Shown here: positions 61,287 to 64,000 of the stretch, piece after piece
Layout of the letters: each line of letters opens with the position of its first letter
Numbering within the stretch: the first letter of the stretch is position 1
Assembly (NCBI GenBank): GCA_964430475.1
Contig: CAYSEQ010000004.1
Location: 4,413-68,412 of the forward strand
Source: CAYSEQ01 sp964430475
GTDB lineage: Bacteria > Patescibacteriota > Microgenomatia > UBA8517
Direction: 5' to 3'
Length of the DNA: 64,000 bases
Made by a program: the position numbers and the translations under genes
Notes under the pieces: model-generated
Database searches by the model: none
Seen by the model: only the letters and a program-made list of their open reading frames with translations
What the model was told of the DNA's origin: nothing

Positions 61287-62045
61287 TTAATGGCTCTCAC
61301 TTTTATAGGTCAAATTAGGGTTAGATTCTTGAGTATCAGCAGAGAAAAATACTACAGCATCATCACTCCTATTACTTACAAGCTCTGGGTTATTTTCCTT
61401 CATTTTGTTGTATATCCATGAAATTAGTAGGGCTGTTTCAGCCCTTTTTTCTTGTGCCATATTGGAAAGATCATCGGGTTCTTCTTTGCCGTGTGGTTGT
61501 ACATACACATTTCCATTTTCATCTATTGTAAAACGAGCCCGATGGCCCTCAATTTGAAAATGAACCGAGAGTTGGTTGTTTTGCCACTCTGTATCTGCTC
61601 TAATTTTGTAAGCATTTCCACGACCCTTCCTCCTTCTTACGCGATATCCTTCATTAATTTTTTCAACAATAAAACCTCTAATTCCTTTCTCTCTTCTTTT
61701 ATTTGTTTCCGGTTTGGGATTAGTTTCTAAGGAGGCTTTTTTTTCCCATTCTTGATGCCTAGGGCATTCCCTGCATATACCTAAGATTGTTTCTCTAAGA
61801 TCTTTTAGTGCCCCCACTAGAGCTTCGAGGTCATGGGGTTCTTGGCCAGTCGAAATTCTTCCAACTTCTTCTTTGAGCATTTCGTTGAAGTTATTTATTT
61901 CAGTGTAATTTTGCGCCATAAAACATTTCTTTCTACACATTATTTCAAGTCCGTGGGGTAGGTTGATTCTCAGACTTTCAAGATTTTGTCTAAGAGTGTC
62001 GCTTGCAAAATCTTCGGCATTTTGTTCTTCCATTCCTATTCCCAT
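61287..62045 (-). CDS. Hypothetical protein
   Basis: About 252 residues. The N-terminal half is helical with cysteine pairs (MCRKKCFMAQ, GICRECPRHQE), which could bind a metal; the C-terminal half has a beta-rich section (SVHFQIEGHRARFTIDENGNVYVQPHG). The start is taken at ATG 62045; a TTG at 62099 and an ATG at 62033 are alternatives. A TATAAT overlaps the start. No family is recognised. Confidence 0.5.
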   Translation of the reverse strand: MGIGMEEQNAEDFASDTLRQNLESLRINLPHGLEIMCRKKCFMAQNYTEINNFNEMLKEEVGRISTGQEPHDLEALVGALKDLRETILGICRECPRHQEWEKKASLETNPKPETNKRREKGIRGFIVEKINEGYRVRRRKGRGNAYKIRADTEWQNNQLSVHFQIEGHRARFTIDENGNVYVQPHGKEEPDDLSNMAQEKRAETALLISWIYNKMKENNPELVSNRSDDAVVFFSADTQESNPNLTYKSESH

Positions 62046-62248
62046 TATATTTAATCCTATGTTTGAGCGGTATTTATTGAAGATTATAAGTTTTCTCAAT
62101 AATAATAATCAATTTTTAATTAGATGAAAACTAGTTAAAATTTTTTAATGAATTTTAGACTTATTACCTTAATTTAAAGTGAAAAAATTTTTTAATTGCA
62201 GTAAAAGATGACATGGTAGAATAGACTTGTTTACTAAGAAATTTATAT

Positions 62249-62793
62249 ATGCCTTTGGAGATTGAGGGAAAATTTAATAAAGAAGCAACGGATTTATTAG
62301 CTATTTATCGAATAAAGTTGGGCGCACCTAATCTTTTCCGAAGGAGTTTGATGCGCCGTTTATAAGAGTTCCTAAAAATCCTCATATTTTTTGGTGCGTT
62401 GAATTACTTTTAAAAGATAAAAAAGAACTTTCTTTGAAGTTAAGTAATGTAATGGTTATTTTGGCGCATGGGATAGTTAGCTTAGACAATCAATGGCAAT
62501 TTTTACACACAGGAAAATAGGTTTTCGAAACAACTCAAGCATACGAAAAGATTGCTTCTAACCAAGGCTGGCCTTCTTTGGATGTAATTTTAGTTTGTTA
62601 TCCTGAAAATTATTCCTTAGTACCAAGAGTTAGGTTAGGACAACCGGTAAGACTTGAGGAGTCGCAAGGGATATATAAGATTGAGGTAGAACAGCCTCTT
62701 TATATCTATCCTGAGGATAATGTCAAGCTAATTTTTAATGAAGATTTAGAAAAAAGCCGGGATTTTATCAAGGTGAAGGTGGTTTTCTTATAG
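62249..62793 (+). pseudogene. Broken gene with frameshift and in-frame TAG
   Basis: Reading from ATG 62249 gives MPLEIEGKFNKEATDLLAIY, then a frame change near 62330 leads to FPKEFDAPFIRVPKNPHIFW and further, which meets an in-frame TAG at 62518-62520 and then continues in the same frame to 62793 (DVILVCYPENYSLVPRV near the start of the last part). Together they describe one former protein of about 180 residues. The family is not recognised. The downstream DNA to 63042 holds further scraps (WERIDRWRWTKSMSNLESRR) but no gene. Confidence 0.55.
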
Positions 62794-63042
62794 CGGAATC
62801 AACTTCTTGGGAAAGAATTGATCGTTGGCGATGGACTAAATCAATGTCAAATCTTGAGTCGCGAAGATGTAAGATTACGGATTGGGCATTGAAATGGACT
62901 GGGTGATTTTTTAGTAAATTAAACTTATTTAAAAAAATAAAAATGTAGATCCAGCCGAAATCTTGTCTCGTTTGGGAAATAATTTTGGAAGATTGCGTGA
63001 GTATTTCTTAAAATTTTTAATTTAAAGGATTATTTTAAGATA

Positions 63043-63198
63043 TTAGACTTCTTGGTCTGCCTTATTGAGTTCCTTTTTTATTGCAATTTCTATTTTAGCG
63101 TTCAGATTATACATTTTAATCAAATTATTAATATAATTATCATCCGGAAACATCTTTAATAGATTAATGATTTCTAATATTTTTAGATCTTCATTCAT
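63043..63198 (-). CDS. Small helical protein, 51 residues
   Basis: A short frame beginning MNEDLKILEIINLLKMFPDD and ending KKELNKADQEV, all helical. It starts 19 bp after the end of the JAB fragment on the same strand and is likely part of that transcript. No family is recognised. Confidence 0.4.
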   Translation of the reverse strand: MNEDLKILEIINLLKMFPDDNYINNLIKMYNLNAKIEIAIKKELNKADQEV

Positions 63199-63217
63199 AG
63201 AACTTAGGTTTATTTTC

Positions 63218-63907
63218 CTATCCTACCTTTCCATAAACAATAGTTATGTCTAAATCCTTGCAAGAATCCAAAACATATCTATGCTTCTCAGTTATCTCTC
63301 GGAAAGCATCTTGCTCGTTTTTAATATTAAGTCTTCTTGTTATATTGTTTCTAAAAATTCCACTGTAATTTTTAATAACCTTTATTTTATCTAGTATTGG
63401 AATATCTTTCGTCTTGAACATCATGAATATGTTTCCATCAGGGTTTATAACAGCCATTACTATATCTTTTTTTATTATAAAAGTAGCGAAATCTAAAGGC
63501 GAAAAAAAAGACCCATAAGGATGGGTATGTATGGTTCCGATATTCTCAGAGGTTTCAGGTAGCATCCCTAGAAGGGATACTTTTTTCTAACCCTCTCTTA
63601 TTCCATTGTTGTCGGGCAGAATTTTTTCGTCCTTTAAAATTAAGTTAGCAAAAAACTCAATTCCACCCCTTTCCCTACCTTCTTTGGCTAAGTTTTTCCA
63701 ATTTTCAAACCCAGTAAGAAAATCTTGACTTATTTCACCACTTGGCAAAATCTTAGGACGTATTAATTCTAGAACCTTGTATAGTCTTTCTCTATCAATG
63801 TTACTAAAAAGTTGTGAAAACCTTTCAGGTAAACCCGTAACTGTTTTAGAAACGAATTCCCGCCGTGTGACAGGTTTCGGTTTTGATTCAGGAGGAAATT
63901 CCGACAT
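63218..63907 (-). pseudogene. JAB/MPN metalloprotease gene split by an in-frame TAG
   Basis: Two frames in the same phase are separated by a single TAG (63587-63589). The first (63907-63590) ends ERGGIEFFANLIL and a short tail; the second contains GTIHTHPYGSFFSPLDF, the HxHP...SxxD zinc motif of JAB/MPN peptidases. The Glu in GGIEFFANL would be the upstream catalytic residue of the JAB fold, so the two halves belong together as a protein of about 229 residues. Whether TAG is read through is unknown; the simplest reading is a nonsense mutation. A TGATATAAT extended -10 immediately upstream predicts a leaderless mRNA. Confidence 0.6.
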
Positions 63908-63912
63908 ACTTT

Positions 63913-63921
63913 ATTATATCA
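63913..63921 (-). promoter_or_regulatory. Extended -10 promoter of the JAB gene
   Basis: On the minus strand, TGATATAAT (TG-n-TATAAT form) ends six bases before the ATG at 63907. The predicted transcription start coincides with the start codon. Confidence 0.5.
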
Positions 63922-64000
63922 AAGTTTTAAAATTCGTTCTATAGGTTGTATCCGTCCAATACATATTAGACTTTTTAAGATATTCTACTACAGTTTTCAT
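63914..64000 (-). CDS. Partial or very short reading frame at the window edge
   Basis: Open from the window end to a TAA at 63916-63914, encoding KTVVEYLKKSNMYWTDTTYR and a few more residues. It may be the C-terminal end of a gene entering from the right, or a short complete frame starting at the ATG at 64000. Its stop overlaps the next promoter. Confidence 0.35.
   Translation of the reverse strand: MKTVVEYLKKSNMYWTDTTYRTNFKTLI

Overview
The window is AT-rich, gene-dense bacterial chromosome with short intergenic gaps, many unfamiliar secreted or membrane proteins, and reduced versions of standard enzymes (endonuclease III without its iron-sulfur cysteines, a RelA/SpoT protein without the ACT domain, an archaeal-type aspartyl-tRNA synthetase). 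A Gram-positive-like type IV pilus locus, the DUF4446 and DUF3048 proteins and a 45-residue double-CxxC zinc ribbon add to the picture. Together these suggest a member of the Candidate Phyla Radiation (Patescibacteria), probably Microgenomates-like. That placement is inference: there is no rRNA gene here. TAA, TAG and TGA all end intact genes, so the code looks standard.

Layout: 1-3305 holds the end of RNase Y, an HU protein and a three-gene ABC-2 exporter. 3472-6390 holds miaA, an AI-2E-type permease and a HExxH protein. 6391-7860 is non-coding or decayed: a hairpin-rich block with no assigned family, a degraded DDE transposase, and the RNase P RNA gene with its own promoter. 7967-17722 is the type IV pilus locus: pilB and pilC, three minor-pilin-like genes on the opposite strand, a PilM-PilN fusion, a PilO-like protein and a pilin. 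17783-23047 carries a 7TM-type histidine kinase, a surface protein, a lone response regulator and a glucan phosphorylase. 23185-27697 has envelope proteins and comM. 27698-34303 runs from murC into a BlaI/BlaR1 pair, a DsbA-like thiol oxidoreductase, a CxxC membrane protein, an OmpR-type two-component system and a small secreted protein. 34347-39452 is mixed: hydrolase, oxidoreductase, small membrane proteins, dtd, CAP protein, rhomboid, nth. 40082-41438 is decayed. 41439-57658 is largely housekeeping: DUF4446, DUF3048, SecD/SecF, nuclease, CCA enzyme, RecJ, RelA/SpoT, AspRS, D-Ala-D-Ala carboxypeptidase, GltX. 57780-64000 is a less conserved region with several broken genes and an M32 carboxypeptidase.

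The most interesting regulation is in 29158-34303. The palindrome TACTACA-CTT-TGTAGTA, a near match to BlaI/MecI operators, sits on the promoter of the DsbA-like gene directly downstream of blaI/blaR1. A 19-bp element repeated with one mismatch lies before both the response regulator gene and the small secreted protein gene downstream of its kinase. This looks like an envelope thiol/stress module repurposed from beta-lactam-type signalling (inference). A second notable element is a leader before the aspartyl-tRNA synthetase with two mutually exclusive hairpins. A general feature is that several promoters put the predicted transcription start at or within a few bases of the start codon, suggesting leaderless mRNAs. 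A minority of genes have strong Shine-Dalgarno sites.
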